Shown: one piece after another, positions 26,247 through 35,517 of the stretch
Layout: every line of letters begins with the position of its first letter
Position numbering within the stretch: the stretch's first letter is position 1
DNA from: an uncultured Chlorobiaceae bacterium
Lineage (GTDB): Bacteria; Bacteroidota; Chlorobiia; Chlorobiales; Chlorobiaceae
Assembly (NCBI GenBank): GCA_903882665.1
Contig: CAIRXW010000014.1
Location: forward strand, 1-64,000
Direction of reading: 5' to 3'
Length of the DNA stretch: 64,000 bases
Made by a program: the position numbers and the translations under genes
The notes under the pieces: model-generated
What the model was told of the DNA's origin: nothing
Databases searched by the model: none
The model's input: only the letters and a program-made list of their open reading frames with translations

Positions 26247-26299
26247 AAGCAAAATTTAAGATTCCATTAATAATGCTTTAAGGCCAAATGGGCTATAAT
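26244..26299 (+). promoter_or_regulatory. 11-bp-repeat operator and promoter of first Big_5 gene
   Basis: TTTAAG at 26244 and 26255, ATTAAT at 26266, TTTAAG at 26277, with -10 TATAAT at 26294-26299. Spacing is identical to the tlpA, FISUMP and second Big_5 promoters. Similarity with the second Big_5 upstream region continues through the leader to the start codon. Confidence 0.8.
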
Positions 26300-26426
26300 T
26301 TGGAAGTTGAAACTTTCTGCGATGTGTCCTATGGTTTTTGAGTATGTTTTTTTTCAAAAGCTGCGTCACGAAAGTTCCTTTTCTGGTTGATCAATACATC
26401 AATTATTAAAAAAAGGAGGGGTCATA

Positions 26427-28298
26427 ATGGCGACCTATACCAAGACAGCTTTAGCTGGTGATCAGAATTATACGTTAGCCTCTTTTAACGGCAACGAACC
26501 AGGAAGTGGCAATATTTACACTTGGGATGGAGGGGCCGGAACGGACAAGCTGACCCTTGGCGGCAGTGGAGGCAGTTATCTGGGGAATTATCCCAGAGCA
26601 AATTTTACCATCAATCCTGTTAATGCCAGTGGAGTTATTGTGGTGACAGGAGCAAGCAGCTCTAAAAACACCCAGTTAACGCTTAATCTGAAAAGTGTTG
26701 AGACACTGGTTTTTGCTGACGCTGTAGTTCCGCTTGTTTATAACGCCAACAATTCGCCCACCGGTGCCGTAACGATCTCCGGAACAGCGACCCAGGGAGC
26801 GATCCTCACCGCTACCAACAACCTTGCTGATGCTGACGGACTTGGGCCGATCAGCTACCAGTGGTATGCTGCCGGTACGGCTATTGCCGGAGCAACCGCA
26901 AGCACCTTGACATTAGCCGAGGCGCAGGTAGGCAAAGTTATTACGGTAAAAGCGAACTACACCGATTTACTGGGTACTGCCGAGAGCGTCAGCAGTGGAT
27001 CGACGGCTGCGGTGCTCAATGTCAATGATGCTCCAACTGGCGGAGTGACGATCAGCGGAACAGCCTCTACTGGCCAGACCCTTACAGCGAGCCATACGCT
27101 GGCGGATGCGGATGGACTTGGTGTTATCAGTTACCAGTGGAATGCTGCCGGTGCGGCTATTGCCGGAGCAACGGGGAACACCCATCTCTTGACGCTGGCC
27201 GAGGCTGGCACTATCATCACGGTGACGGCAAGCTACATTGATGGCCATGGTACTTCGGAGCACGTGACCAGTGTGGCTACATCGCCCGTTTTTACTAACC
27301 ATGCCCCGACCGGATTGGTGACGATCGCTGGCACAGCGACCCAGAACGAGCAACTCACGGCAAGCCATACGCTGGTGGATGCGGACGGGCTTGGAACGAT
27401 CAGCTATCAGTGGTATGCTGCTGGTACGGCTATTGCCGGAGCAACCGCAAGCACCTTGACGTTAGCCGAGGCGCAGGTAGGCAAAGCCATTACGGTACAT
27501 GCGAACTATACCGACGGTCACGGTACTCCCGAGAGTGTGAGCAGCAGTGCTACGGCTGTGGTGGTCAATGTCAATGATGCTCCAACAGGAGCCGTGACGA
27601 TCAGCGGCACAGCAACGCAATACCATCAACTTGCAGCAGTTACCACTGCGTTGGCGGATGCGGATGGACTCGGTACATTCAGTTACCAGTGGTTTGCTGA
27701 CCAGACGGCTATCGCCAGCGCTACAGCAAGCACCTTGACATTAGCTGCTGCGCAACTCGGAAAGGTTGTTACTGTGGCAGTGAACTATACCGATGGTCAT
27801 GGAACTGCCGAGAGCGTGACCAGTGCGGCAACGAGCGCCATCATCACGGACACCATTGCGCCAACGATCACCAGCTTCACGCCTGCCGATGGTGCTACCG
27901 GTGTTGCCGTTGGAAGCGACCTTGTGTTGCACTTCGACGAAGCGATCCTGAAAGGTACCGGTCTGATTGAAATTCACAGCGGGACAGCAACAGGCGCGCT
28001 TGTGGCAAGCTACGATGCCGCGACGAGCACAAATCTCACCATATCGGGCAGTACGCTCACCATCAATCCGACGGCTGATCTTGCATCCGGTACGCATTAT
28101 TATGTTCTGCTTCCGGATGGCTCGGTCAGTGATCTTGCCGGGAATCACTTTGGGGGGAGTTCGGTGTATGACTTTACGACTGTTGCGGCAGCAGGTGCCG
28201 ATCCCTATGCGGCAAGCAGTGGCGGGGGCGGTGGTGCCGGAGTTGCGTTGGCAGGGGCGGGAGCACTTGGTATTCTTTCATGGGTACTCTTTTTTTAA
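26427..28298 (+). CDS. Repeat-rich surface protein (Ig-like and Big_5 domains)
   Basis: A 623-residue protein with no N-terminal signal peptide. Residues 1-105 form a Gly/Asn-rich domain (YTWDGG, DKLTLGGSGG) shared almost residue for residue with the gene at 31424. Four tandem repeats of about 90 residues follow (hallmarks LADADGLG, ISYQWYAAGTAIAGATAST, LTLAEAQVGKVITV), as in cadherin-like adhesins. One Big_5 domain (TAPTITSF-like start, FDEAILKGTG, YYVLLPDGSVSDLAGN) covers about residues 475-585. The C-terminus is GGGGGAGVALAGAGALGILS and then WVLFF, a Gly-rich hydrophobic tail without basic residues. AAAGGAGG precedes the ATG. It separates DUF3570 from apbE. Adhesion or cell-surface structure is inferred. 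Confidence 0.8.
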   Translation: MATYTKTALAGDQNYTLASFNGNEPGSGNIYTWDGGAGTDKLTLGGSGGSYLGNYPRANFTINPVNASGVIVVTGASSSKNTQLTLNLKSVETLVFADAVVPLVYNANNSPTGAVTISGTATQGAILTATNNLADADGLGPISYQWYAAGTAIAGATASTLTLAEAQVGKVITVKANYTDLLGTAESVSSGSTAAVLNVNDAPTGGVTISGTASTGQTLTASHTLADADGLGVISYQWNAAGAAIAGATGNTHLLTLAEAGTIITVTASYIDGHGTSEHVTSVATSPVFTNHAPTGLVTIAGTATQNEQLTASHTLVDADGLGTISYQWYAAGTAIAGATASTLTLAEAQVGKAITVHANYTDGHGTPESVSSSATAVVVNVNDAPTGAVTISGTATQYHQLAAVTTALADADGLGTFSYQWFADQTAIASATASTLTLAAAQLGKVVTVAVNYTDGHGTAESVTSAATSAIITDTIAPTITSFTPADGATGVAVGSDLVLHFDEAILKGTGLIEIHSGTATGALVASYDAATSTNLTISGSTLTINPTADLASGTHYYVLLPDGSVSDLAGNHFGGSSVYDFTTVAAAGADPYAASSGGGGGAGVALAGAGALGILSWVLFF

Positions 28299-28317
28299 GT
28301 AACGATCGGGTTGGATT

Positions 28318-29208
28318 ATGGAGATATATCGTTTTGGATTTGATGCCATGGGAGGCGGTGGTGAAGTTGTCCTTGCGTCGAAGAGCAAAAAAGAGGGCCA
28401 TTCCATAGCCAACCAGGTTTTTGAAGAGGTGGCGAGAATAGAGTACAAGTATTCCCGTTACCGGCCCGAGAGCATTGTTTCCCGTGTCAATGCTGCCGCC
28501 GGCGGTGACTTTGTGGCCTGTGATGAGGAGACCGCGTCATTGATCAACTATGCTGATTCTCTTTATCAGAACAGCGACGGCTTGTTTGATATGACCTCGG
28601 GGGTTTTGCGTCATGCCTGGGATTTCAGCAAGGCTCTCCTGCCGGAACCGGCAAAACTTTCCGGACTGCTTGCTCTTGTCGGGTGGAATCGGGTGGAGCG
28701 GCAGGGTAATGCGATTCGTCTGCCTATGGCCGGTATGGAGATTGATTTTGGAGGTGTTGGCAAGGAGTATGCTGCTGACAGGGCTGCGGCAGTTGTTGCT
28801 GATCAGGGGGTGAGGCATGGGTACGTGAATTTGGCAGGTGACATAAGGCTTGTTGGCCCTAAACCTGATGGGACACCCTGGATTATCGGGATTCAGGATC
28901 CGCGCCACAAAGAGCTTATGATTGCGTCGATTCCGCTTCACAGCGGAGCGTTGGCGACAAGCGGTGACTATGAGCGCTTTTTTGAAGTGGATGGCCATCG
29001 CTACTGCCACATTCTTCATCCCCGGACAGGCTATCCTGTGACCTATTGGCGATCAGTAACGGTTGTTGCTCCTTTGGCCATTACCGCCGGAAGTTGCACA
29101 ACCATAGCAATGTTGAAAGGGGCTGATGCGCTGGCATTTCTGGACGACACCGGGATGGGATACCTGGCGGTAGACCATTGTGGCAAGATATATCATAAAA
29201 ACACATAG
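28318..29208 (+). CDS. apbE: FAD:protein FMN transferase (ApbE)
   Basis: A 296-residue flavin transferase, which moves FMN from FAD to a Ser/Thr of an exported protein in a Mg-dependent reaction. Family landmarks are SRYRPESIVSRVNA, FDMTSGVLRHAWDF, the flavin pocket in IDFGGVGKEYAADRA, NLAGDIRLVG and HILHPRTGYPV, followed by AGSCTTIAMLKG. No clear N-terminal signal is visible, unlike many periplasmic ApbE proteins, so its location is uncertain. It is cotranscribed with, or 19 bp downstream of, the first Big_5 gene. The DUF3570 protein is a candidate target. Confidence 0.93.
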   Translation: MEIYRFGFDAMGGGGEVVLASKSKKEGHSIANQVFEEVARIEYKYSRYRPESIVSRVNAAAGGDFVACDEETASLINYADSLYQNSDGLFDMTSGVLRHAWDFSKALLPEPAKLSGLLALVGWNRVERQGNAIRLPMAGMEIDFGGVGKEYAADRAAAVVADQGVRHGYVNLAGDIRLVGPKPDGTPWIIGIQDPRHKELMIASIPLHSGALATSGDYERFFEVDGHRYCHILHPRTGYPVTYWRSVTVVAPLAITAGSCTTIAMLKGADALAFLDDTGMGYLAVDHCGKIYHKNT

Positions 29209-29243
29209 TACAGTTTTCAGTGTCAATCAATAACTTTTGTCTT

Positions 29244-31130
29244 ATGCGAACAACCAACATGAATTTGCCTGTTCTGAAGCGTGCGACAGCTCTTTTTGCT
29301 CTTTTAATGCTTCTATGCCTCAGGGTGAGCAGCGCTTTTGCTGCTGATTTTCTTGATCCTCAGCAGGCGTTCAAGCTCACTGCCGAGCTGAATAATTCCC
29401 GTACGGTTTTGCTGCACTGGGAGATTGCCAAGGGGTACAAGCTCTATCGCGACAAGGTGACGGTCTCTGTCGAAAGCGGCAAGGCTGAAGTGAAGGCTCC
29501 TGTATTGCCGAAAGGGATCATCATTACGGATCCTTCAACCAATGAAAAAATTGCAATCTATCATGACAAGTTGGATGTCGGGGTCTCTCTTGTCAAGGCT
29601 GACGCGCCATTTACGCTGAGCGTTGTCTATCAGGGATGTGCCGAGGATGGTCTCTGTTATCCGCCAATCACCAGGCTTTTCAAGGTTGATCCTGCCAAAC
29701 CGGGTTTACTGACGGCGGCTGGTGAAGAGGCAGCTACTCCTTCAGGTAACAGCGCTGTTGAAGCTGAAAAGCCGGCATCTGCGGTTCCTTCAGTCGCTGA
29801 AGGTGCGGCACCCTCGAAAGTGGCCGCAGCGGACAATGATCTCTCTCTGGCAACAGCCACCCTTGCCGGGGGAAGTTTGTGGAAAATTGCCCTTGCTTTC
29901 CTTGCATTCGGCCTGCTCCTGTCGTTTACCCCTTGTGTTCTGCCGATGGTGCCGATTCTCTCCTCAATCATTGTGGGTGAGGGAGATGTTACCCGCCGTC
30001 GCAGTTTTCTGATGGCACTTGCCTATTGCCTCGGAATGGCGTTGGTCTATACGTCGCTTGGTGTTGCTGCCGGTCTTGCGGGCGAAGGGCTGGCCGGTGC
30101 CTTGCAGAAGCCATGGGTTCTGGTGATGTTTGCGTTGCTGCTTGTTCTCCTCTCTCTCTCCATGTTCGATGTCTATCAGTTGCAGTTGCCAGTCGCTTTG
30201 CAAAGCAAGCTTGGCAAGGCTTCCGGTGGTTTGAAGCGGGGCCGTTTTGCCGGGGTCTTTTTTATGGGTGCTCTGTCGGCGCTTATTGTAGGCCCTTGCG
30301 TTGCTGCGCCTCTTGCAGGAACCCTTGTCTATATCAGTCAAACGCGCGACGTGCTTCTTGGTGGACTGGCTCTCTTTTCGATGGCTATGGGAATGAGTGT
30401 GCCTCTGTTGCTTGTCGGTCTTTCAGCAGGCAGTTTGCTGCCCAAGGCCGGCGCATGGATGATTGGTGTCAAGTATGTGTTCGGGCTTCTGTTAATTGCG
30501 GTTGCCATCTGGATGGTCTCGCCAATTCTGCCAGCTCCGGCGGTCATGCTTTTTTGGGGAGCGTTCGCTATTCTCTGCTCGGTTTTTCTCGGTGTTTTCG
30601 ATACTTCAGTCGCAAAACCAACGATTGCTCTTCGTTTTGGCAAAACCTTTGGTCTGGTTCTTTTTGTTATCGGCTTACTGGAGCTTGTCGGGGCTGCTGC
30701 CGGCGGTACCAATGCGCTTGAACCGCTTTCGCAGATCCGCAGCGTATCGACTGTCAGCTCAGGAGAGGAAAAGGGAGTCGGCTTCACTCGTATCAAGACG
30801 GAAGCAGAGCTTGATCAGGCACTGCTCTCAGCAAAAAACCCGGTTATGCTCGATTTCTATGCTGACTGGTGTGTCGCCTGCAAGGAGATGGATCGCTTTA
30901 CGTTTCATGATCCAAAGGTTATTGAGCAGCTTGGCAATCTGACGCTCTTGCAGGTTAATGTTACGGCCAATAGTGCAGACGATCGTGCCTTGATGAAGCG
31001 TTTCGGCCTCTTCGGCCCTCCAGGTATGATCTTTTTTGATACCAGCGGAAAGGAGATTGCGGAAAGCCGGATTGTCGGTGTGCTTGAGGCGCGTGCTTTT
31101 TTTGATCATGTTGCCAAAGTCTTGCGGTAA
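29244..31130 (+). CDS. dsbD: Thiol:disulfide interchange protein DsbD
   Basis: DsbD moves electrons from cytoplasmic thioredoxin across the membrane to periplasmic thiol proteins. All three parts are present: an N-terminal immunoglobulin-like domain with CAEDGLCYPP (about residues 140-150), a membrane domain with paired Cys in SFTPCVLPMVPILSS and IVGPCVAAPLAG, and a C-terminal thioredoxin domain with YADWCVACKEMD. The signal peptide follows LPVLKRATALFALLMLLC. The start may be the ATG at 29244 or 29259; the GTG at 29220 is less likely. It can supply reductant to the TlpA-like protein encoded upstream. Confidence 0.93.
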   Translation: MRTTNMNLPVLKRATALFALLMLLCLRVSSAFAADFLDPQQAFKLTAELNNSRTVLLHWEIAKGYKLYRDKVTVSVESGKAEVKAPVLPKGIIITDPSTNEKIAIYHDKLDVGVSLVKADAPFTLSVVYQGCAEDGLCYPPITRLFKVDPAKPGLLTAAGEEAATPSGNSAVEAEKPASAVPSVAEGAAPSKVAAADNDLSLATATLAGGSLWKIALAFLAFGLLLSFTPCVLPMVPILSSIIVGEGDVTRRRSFLMALAYCLGMALVYTSLGVAAGLAGEGLAGALQKPWVLVMFALLLVLLSLSMFDVYQLQLPVALQSKLGKASGGLKRGRFAGVFFMGALSALIVGPCVAAPLAGTLVYISQTRDVLLGGLALFSMAMGMSVPLLLVGLSAGSLLPKAGAWMIGVKYVFGLLLIAVAIWMVSPILPAPAVMLFWGAFAILCSVFLGVFDTSVAKPTIALRFGKTFGLVLFVIGLLELVGAAAGGTNALEPLSQIRSVSTVSSGEEKGVGFTRIKTEAELDQALLSAKNPVMLDFYADWCVACKEMDRFTFHDPKVIEQLGNLTLLQVNVTANSADDRALMKRFGLFGPPGMIFFDTSGKEIAESRIVGVLEARAFFDHVAKVLR

Positions 31131-31159
31131 AAAGTCTCATTCGGAAGTACTCCCTCTTT

Positions 31160-31236
31160 GCAGCATACATACCCTGTTAAACTGGTTGGCATCGGCCAAT
31201 ATTGAGCAGCGGGATGTATGCTGCAGCTATTTTTTA
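31160..31236 (+). terminator. Terminator after dsbD
   Basis: Stem GCAGCATACAT (31160-31170) pairs with ATGTATGCTGC (31214-31224) with additional CCC/GGG pairing, followed by AGCTATTTTTT. It abuts the operator of the next gene, as in the region at 26204. Confidence 0.8.
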
Positions 31237-31287
31237 GCAAAATTTAAGTTGCCATTAATATTGCTTTAAGGCTCATGAGGCTATTAT
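31232..31287 (+). promoter_or_regulatory. 11-bp-repeat operator and promoter of second Big_5 gene
   Basis: TTTTAG at 31232, TTTAAG at 31243, ATTAAT at 31254, TTTAAG at 31265, and -10 TATTAT at 31282-31287. The arrangement equals that at 26244 and the following leader is also conserved up to the Shine-Dalgarno and ATG. Confidence 0.8.
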
Positions 31288-31423
31288 TGGGAAGTTGAAA
31301 TTTTCTGAATGTGTTGTGTTGCTTTTGACGATGTTTTTTGCCGAAAGCGGCGTCACGAAACTCCCTTTTCAGGGATAGAACTCTTGATCAATACATCAAT
31401 TATTAACGAAAGGAGAGGGCATA

Positions 31424-34400
31424 ATGGCGACTTATACAAAGACCGGCACCGCTAATGCTGATAACTATACGTTAGCTTCTTTTAACGGCAACAAGCCGGT
31501 AAGTGGAAATATTTACACTTGGGATGGGGGGAACGGGACAGACAAGTTGACCCTCGGCGGCAGTGGAGGCCAATATACCGCAAATTATCTCCAGGCAAAT
31601 TTCACCATTAATCCTGTTAATGCCAGTGGTGTTATTGTGGTGACTGGCGCAAGTAGTAACGGCACCTCAATAACCCTCAATCTGACAAGTGTTGAGACAC
31701 TGGCTTTTGCTGACGGGAGTGTTACGCTGGTTTACGGCGCACCTCCCGTACCTCCCGTACCTCCCGCTCCTCCATCAGATACGACCGCGCCGACCGTTTC
31801 CACTTTCAGCCCTTCAGATGCCGCAGCCGGTGTAGCCGTCGGGAGCAATATTGTCTTGACCTTCGACGAGGCAATCCAGAAGGGGAGTGGTTCGATCGTG
31901 ATACACAGCGATTCAGCAACCGGTGCAGCCGTAGCAACCTACGATGCGGCTGCGAGCGCCAACCTTTCGGTATCGGGCAATACGCTCACCATCAATCCGA
32001 CCGCTGATCTGGCTGCTGGCACCCACTATTTTGTTACGCTGGATGCTGGCTCAATAAAGGATCTTGCGGGTAACAGTTATGCGGGAACGACAACCTACGA
32101 TTTCACGACGGTTGCACCTCCTGCACCAGATACGACCGCGCCGATCGTTTCCACCTACAGCCCTTCATACGCTGCTGCCGGTGTGGCTGTCGGGAGCAAT
32201 ATTGTTTTGACCTTCAGCGAAGCAATCCAGAAGGGTAGTGGTTCGATCGTGATACACAGCGATTCAGCAACCGGTACCGTTGTAGCAACCTATGATGCGG
32301 CTGCGAGCGCCAACCTTTCGGTATCGGGCAATACGCTTACCATCAATCCGGCCGCTGATCTTGCTGCCGGCATACACTATTTTGTTACGCTCGACGCAGG
32401 CTCAATAAAGGATCTTGCGGGGAACAGTTATGCCGGGACGACAACCTACGATTTCACGACGGTGGCCGCTCCGGCGCCTCCCGCTCCTCCATCAGATACG
32501 ACCGCGCCGACCGTTTCCACTTTCAGCCCTTCAGATGCCGCATCCGGTGTAGCCGTCGGGAGCAATATAGTCTTGACCTTCAGCGAAGCAATCCAGAAGG
32601 GGAGTGGTTCGATCGTGATACACAGCGATTCAGCAACCGGTACCGTCGTAGCAACCTACGATGCGGCTGCGAGCGCCAACCTTTCAGTTACGGGCAATAC
32701 GCTTACCATCAATCCGACCGCTGATCTTGCTGCCGGCACACACTATTTCGTTACGCTGGATGCAGGTTCAATAAAGGATCTTGCGGGTAACAGTCATACG
32801 GGGACGACAACCTACGATTTCACAACGGTGGCCGCTCCAGCAGCAGATACGACCGCGCCGACTGTTTCTACCTTCAGCCCTTCTGATGCTGCTGCCGGTG
32901 TCGCTGTCGGAAGTGATATTGTGTTGACCTTCAGTGAAGCAATCCAGAAGGGGATTGGCTCGATCGTGATACACAGCGGTTCAGCAACCGGTGCAGCCGT
33001 GGCAACCTATGATGCGGCTGCGAGCGCCAACCTTTCGGTATCGGGCAATACGCTCACCATCAACCCAACCGCTGATCTTGCTGCCGGCACACACTATTTT
33101 GTTACGCTCGATGCAGGCTCAATAAAGGATTTTGCGGGAAACAGTTATGCCGGGACGACAGCCTACGATTTCACCACGGCTGCCACTCCTGTAGCAGACA
33201 CGACCGCGCCGACTGTTTCCACCTACAGTCCCTCAAATGCTGCCACCGGTGTCGCTGTAGGAAGTGATATTATGTTGACCTTCAGCGAATCAATTCAGAA
33301 GGGGATTGGTTCGATCGTGATACACAGTGGTTCCGCAACCGGTGCAGCCGTAGCAACCTTTGATGCTGCGACGAGCGGAAATCTTTCGGTATCGGGCAAT
33401 ACGCTCACCATTAACCCGTCAAGTGATCTTGCAACTGGTACAGATTATTTTGTTACGCTCGACACAGGTTCGATAAAGGATCTTGCAGGCAACAGTTATG
33501 CTGCCCAGACAGGATATCATTTTGTGACCAATGCTCATGTGATGGTTGCGGGATCACTTGAGAGTTGGGAATATCTCGCCTCCTGGCCTGATTTGATGAA
33601 CTGGCTGGGAACCGATGTTGTTGCGGCAGCTTGGCATTACAATAATTATGGCGCGGCGGAACACCGTTCTATCACTTTTGACGCATGGGACTATCTTGCA
33701 TCAAACGTTGATCTGATGAACTGGCTGGGATCAGATGTCCAAAAGGCGGCCGAGCACTATATTCTGAGTGGCCGGAATGAAAACCGCTCATTTGCTTTTG
33801 ATGCCGCGGCCTACCTTTCGGCGAATCCCGATCTTGCATTGTGGCTTGGCACCGATTATGACGCAGCCGCCAAACACTATATCGAGTTTGGTCGCTTTGA
33901 GATGGCTCAGGGTTTGCGCCCCTCGTTTGCTGAGGTGTTTTTGACTCCGCCTTCGGTTATCGATTATGCTCCTGTTGATGCGGCCTTTGGCGTGCATGTC
34001 AGCAGTGACATTGTTCTGACCTTCAGCGAAGCTATCCAGAAGGGAGTCGGCACGGTAACGATTCACTCTGATTCTGCTGCAGGAGTGCCTGTGGCCACCT
34101 ATGATATGGCATCAAGCGGAAATCTTTCGGTGTCGGGAAGTACCCTCACGATCAACCCGACGGCTGATCTTGCACATGGCACACACTATTTCGTTACGCT
34201 GGACGCAGGATCGGTCAAGGATCTTTTGGGAAACAGTTACGCAGGTACATCTGCCTATGACTTTACAACAGCTCCTGCTGCCGATACGACAGCCCCAACA
34301 GTTTCCGTTTACAGCCCGTCAGGTGCGGCCATCGGGGTCACCGTTGGAAGCGATATTGTCTTGACCTTCAGTGAAGCAATCCAGAGGGGGAGTGGTACCA

Positions 34401-35410
34401 TAGTGATACACAGCGATTCAGCAACTGGTGCACCCATAGCAACCTTTGATGCGGCTACGAGCGGAAATCTTTCGGTTTCGGGCAGTACCCTGACGATCAA
34501 CCCGTCAACTGATCTTGCACATGGCATACACTATTTCGTTACGCTTGATGCAGGATCGGTCAAGGATCTTGCGGGCAACAGTTACACCGGTACATCTGCC
34601 TATGACTTTACAACAGCTCCTGCTGCTGATACGACGGCTCCAACTGTTTCCGGTTACAGCCCGGCAGGTGCGGCTACCGGGGTCAACGTTGGAAGTGATA
34701 TTGTGTTGACCTTCAGTGAAGCAATCCAGAGGGGGAGTGGTACCATAGTGATACACAGCGATTCAGCAACCGGTGCAGCAGTGGCAACCTTTGATGCGGC
34801 GACGAGCGGAAATCTTTCTGTTTCGGGAAGTACCCTGACGATCAACCCGTCAACTGATCTTGCAAACGGCACACACTATTTTGTTACGCTGGAGGCAGGA
34901 TCGGTCAAGGATCTTGCGGGCAACAGTTACTCCGGTACGTCTGCCTATGACTTTACCACAGAGGCCGTAATAAATATTCCCGCTGACCCGTCGCCGCTCG
35001 CTGACACGACGCGGCCTGTTGTTACGGCATTCAATCCTGCTGATGCGACAGCCGATGTTGCCGTCGGCAGTAACATTGTTCTGACTTTCAGCGAAGCAAT
35101 CCAGAAAGGAACCGGTACGATAGTGATACACAGCGGTTCTCCAACCGGTACGGAAGTGGCAACCTATAATGCTGCGACGAGCGGTAATGTCACCGTATCA
35201 GATAATATGCTCATCATTAACCCGACTGGTAATCTGGCGAACAGCACCCATTACTATGTCACCGTCTCTGAGGGTGCAGTTAACGATCTTGCTGGCAACA
35301 GCTATGTTGGCACCTCCTCATACGATTTCTCGACGGTAGCTAATAGCAGCCATGACAGCCATGATAGTCATGACAGCCATGATATAGCGTTAACCGGAAT
35401 CTATACTTGA
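31424..35410 (+). CDS. Giant Big_5 repeat surface protein
   Basis: A 1328-residue acidic repeat protein. Residues 1-105 repeat the N-terminal domain of the gene at 26427. A Pro linker (PPVPPVPPAPP) follows, then nine Big_5-type domains of about 100 residues, each with DTTAPTVS, GVAVGSNIVLTF(S/D)EAIQKG, TLTINPTADLA and GSIKDLAGNSYAGTT. Between the fifth and sixth Big_5 copies (about residues 705-835) is an insert of three YLAS-x-xDLMNWLGxD...HY repeats, a putative calcium-binding repeat. The C-terminus has DSH repeats. No signal peptide is seen, so secretion by a type I-like route is possible but no transporter lies nearby. Low-Cys, Asp-rich composition suits an extracellular adhesin. Confidence 0.82.
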   Translation: MATYTKTGTANADNYTLASFNGNKPVSGNIYTWDGGNGTDKLTLGGSGGQYTANYLQANFTINPVNASGVIVVTGASSNGTSITLNLTSVETLAFADGSVTLVYGAPPVPPVPPAPPSDTTAPTVSTFSPSDAAAGVAVGSNIVLTFDEAIQKGSGSIVIHSDSATGAAVATYDAAASANLSVSGNTLTINPTADLAAGTHYFVTLDAGSIKDLAGNSYAGTTTYDFTTVAPPAPDTTAPIVSTYSPSYAAAGVAVGSNIVLTFSEAIQKGSGSIVIHSDSATGTVVATYDAAASANLSVSGNTLTINPAADLAAGIHYFVTLDAGSIKDLAGNSYAGTTTYDFTTVAAPAPPAPPSDTTAPTVSTFSPSDAASGVAVGSNIVLTFSEAIQKGSGSIVIHSDSATGTVVATYDAAASANLSVTGNTLTINPTADLAAGTHYFVTLDAGSIKDLAGNSHTGTTTYDFTTVAAPAADTTAPTVSTFSPSDAAAGVAVGSDIVLTFSEAIQKGIGSIVIHSGSATGAAVATYDAAASANLSVSGNTLTINPTADLAAGTHYFVTLDAGSIKDFAGNSYAGTTAYDFTTAATPVADTTAPTVSTYSPSNAATGVAVGSDIMLTFSESIQKGIGSIVIHSGSATGAAVATFDAATSGNLSVSGNTLTINPSSDLATGTDYFVTLDTGSIKDLAGNSYAAQTGYHFVTNAHVMVAGSLESWEYLASWPDLMNWLGTDVVAAAWHYNNYGAAEHRSITFDAWDYLASNVDLMNWLGSDVQKAAEHYILSGRNENRSFAFDAAAYLSANPDLALWLGTDYDAAAKHYIEFGRFEMAQGLRPSFAEVFLTPPSVIDYAPVDAAFGVHVSSDIVLTFSEAIQKGVGTVTIHSDSAAGVPVATYDMASSGNLSVSGSTLTINPTADLAHGTHYFVTLDAGSVKDLLGNSYAGTSAYDFTTAPAADTTAPTVSVYSPSGAAIGVTVGSDIVLTFSEAIQRGSGTIVIHSDSATGAPIATFDAATSGNLSVSGSTLTINPSTDLAHGIHYFVTLDAGSVKDLAGNSYTGTSAYDFTTAPAADTTAPTVSGYSPAGAATGVNVGSDIVLTFSEAIQRGSGTIVIHSDSATGAAVATFDAATSGNLSVSGSTLTINPSTDLANGTHYFVTLEAGSVKDLAGNSYSGTSAYDFTTEAVINIPADPSPLADTTRPVVTAFNPADATADVAVGSNIVLTFSEAIQKGTGTIVIHSGSPTGTEVATYNAATSGNVTVSDNMLIINPTGNLANSTHYYVTVSEGAVNDLAGNSYVGTSSYDFSTVANSSHDSHDSHDSHDIALTGIYT
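31780..35340 (+). repeat. Tandem approximately 300-350-bp coding repeats
   Basis: Nine DNA repeats of about 300-350 bp encode the Big_5 domains, in blocks of five (about 31780-33530) and four (about 33955-35340) around the YLA-repeat insert. Adjacent units share long near-identical stretches (for example around ATACACAGCGATTCAGCAAC), so copy number may vary by recombination and short-read assembly may collapse them. Confidence 0.85.
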
Positions 35411-35517
35411 TTGGAGCGAAGCCATGCCGCTGAAGGTTACGTTTGCTGGTGCCATGCCACCACCATAACGATTCTATAGAGTTCTGTGTTGAGTTGGCAC
35501 CAATTTACGAAGAGCAA

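Noticed and set aside
31780-35340. Regular tandem repeats that could suggest CRISPR
   Set aside because: Repeat unit is about 300-350 bp and in frame with a single long gene encoding Big_5 domains; no spacers or cas genes.
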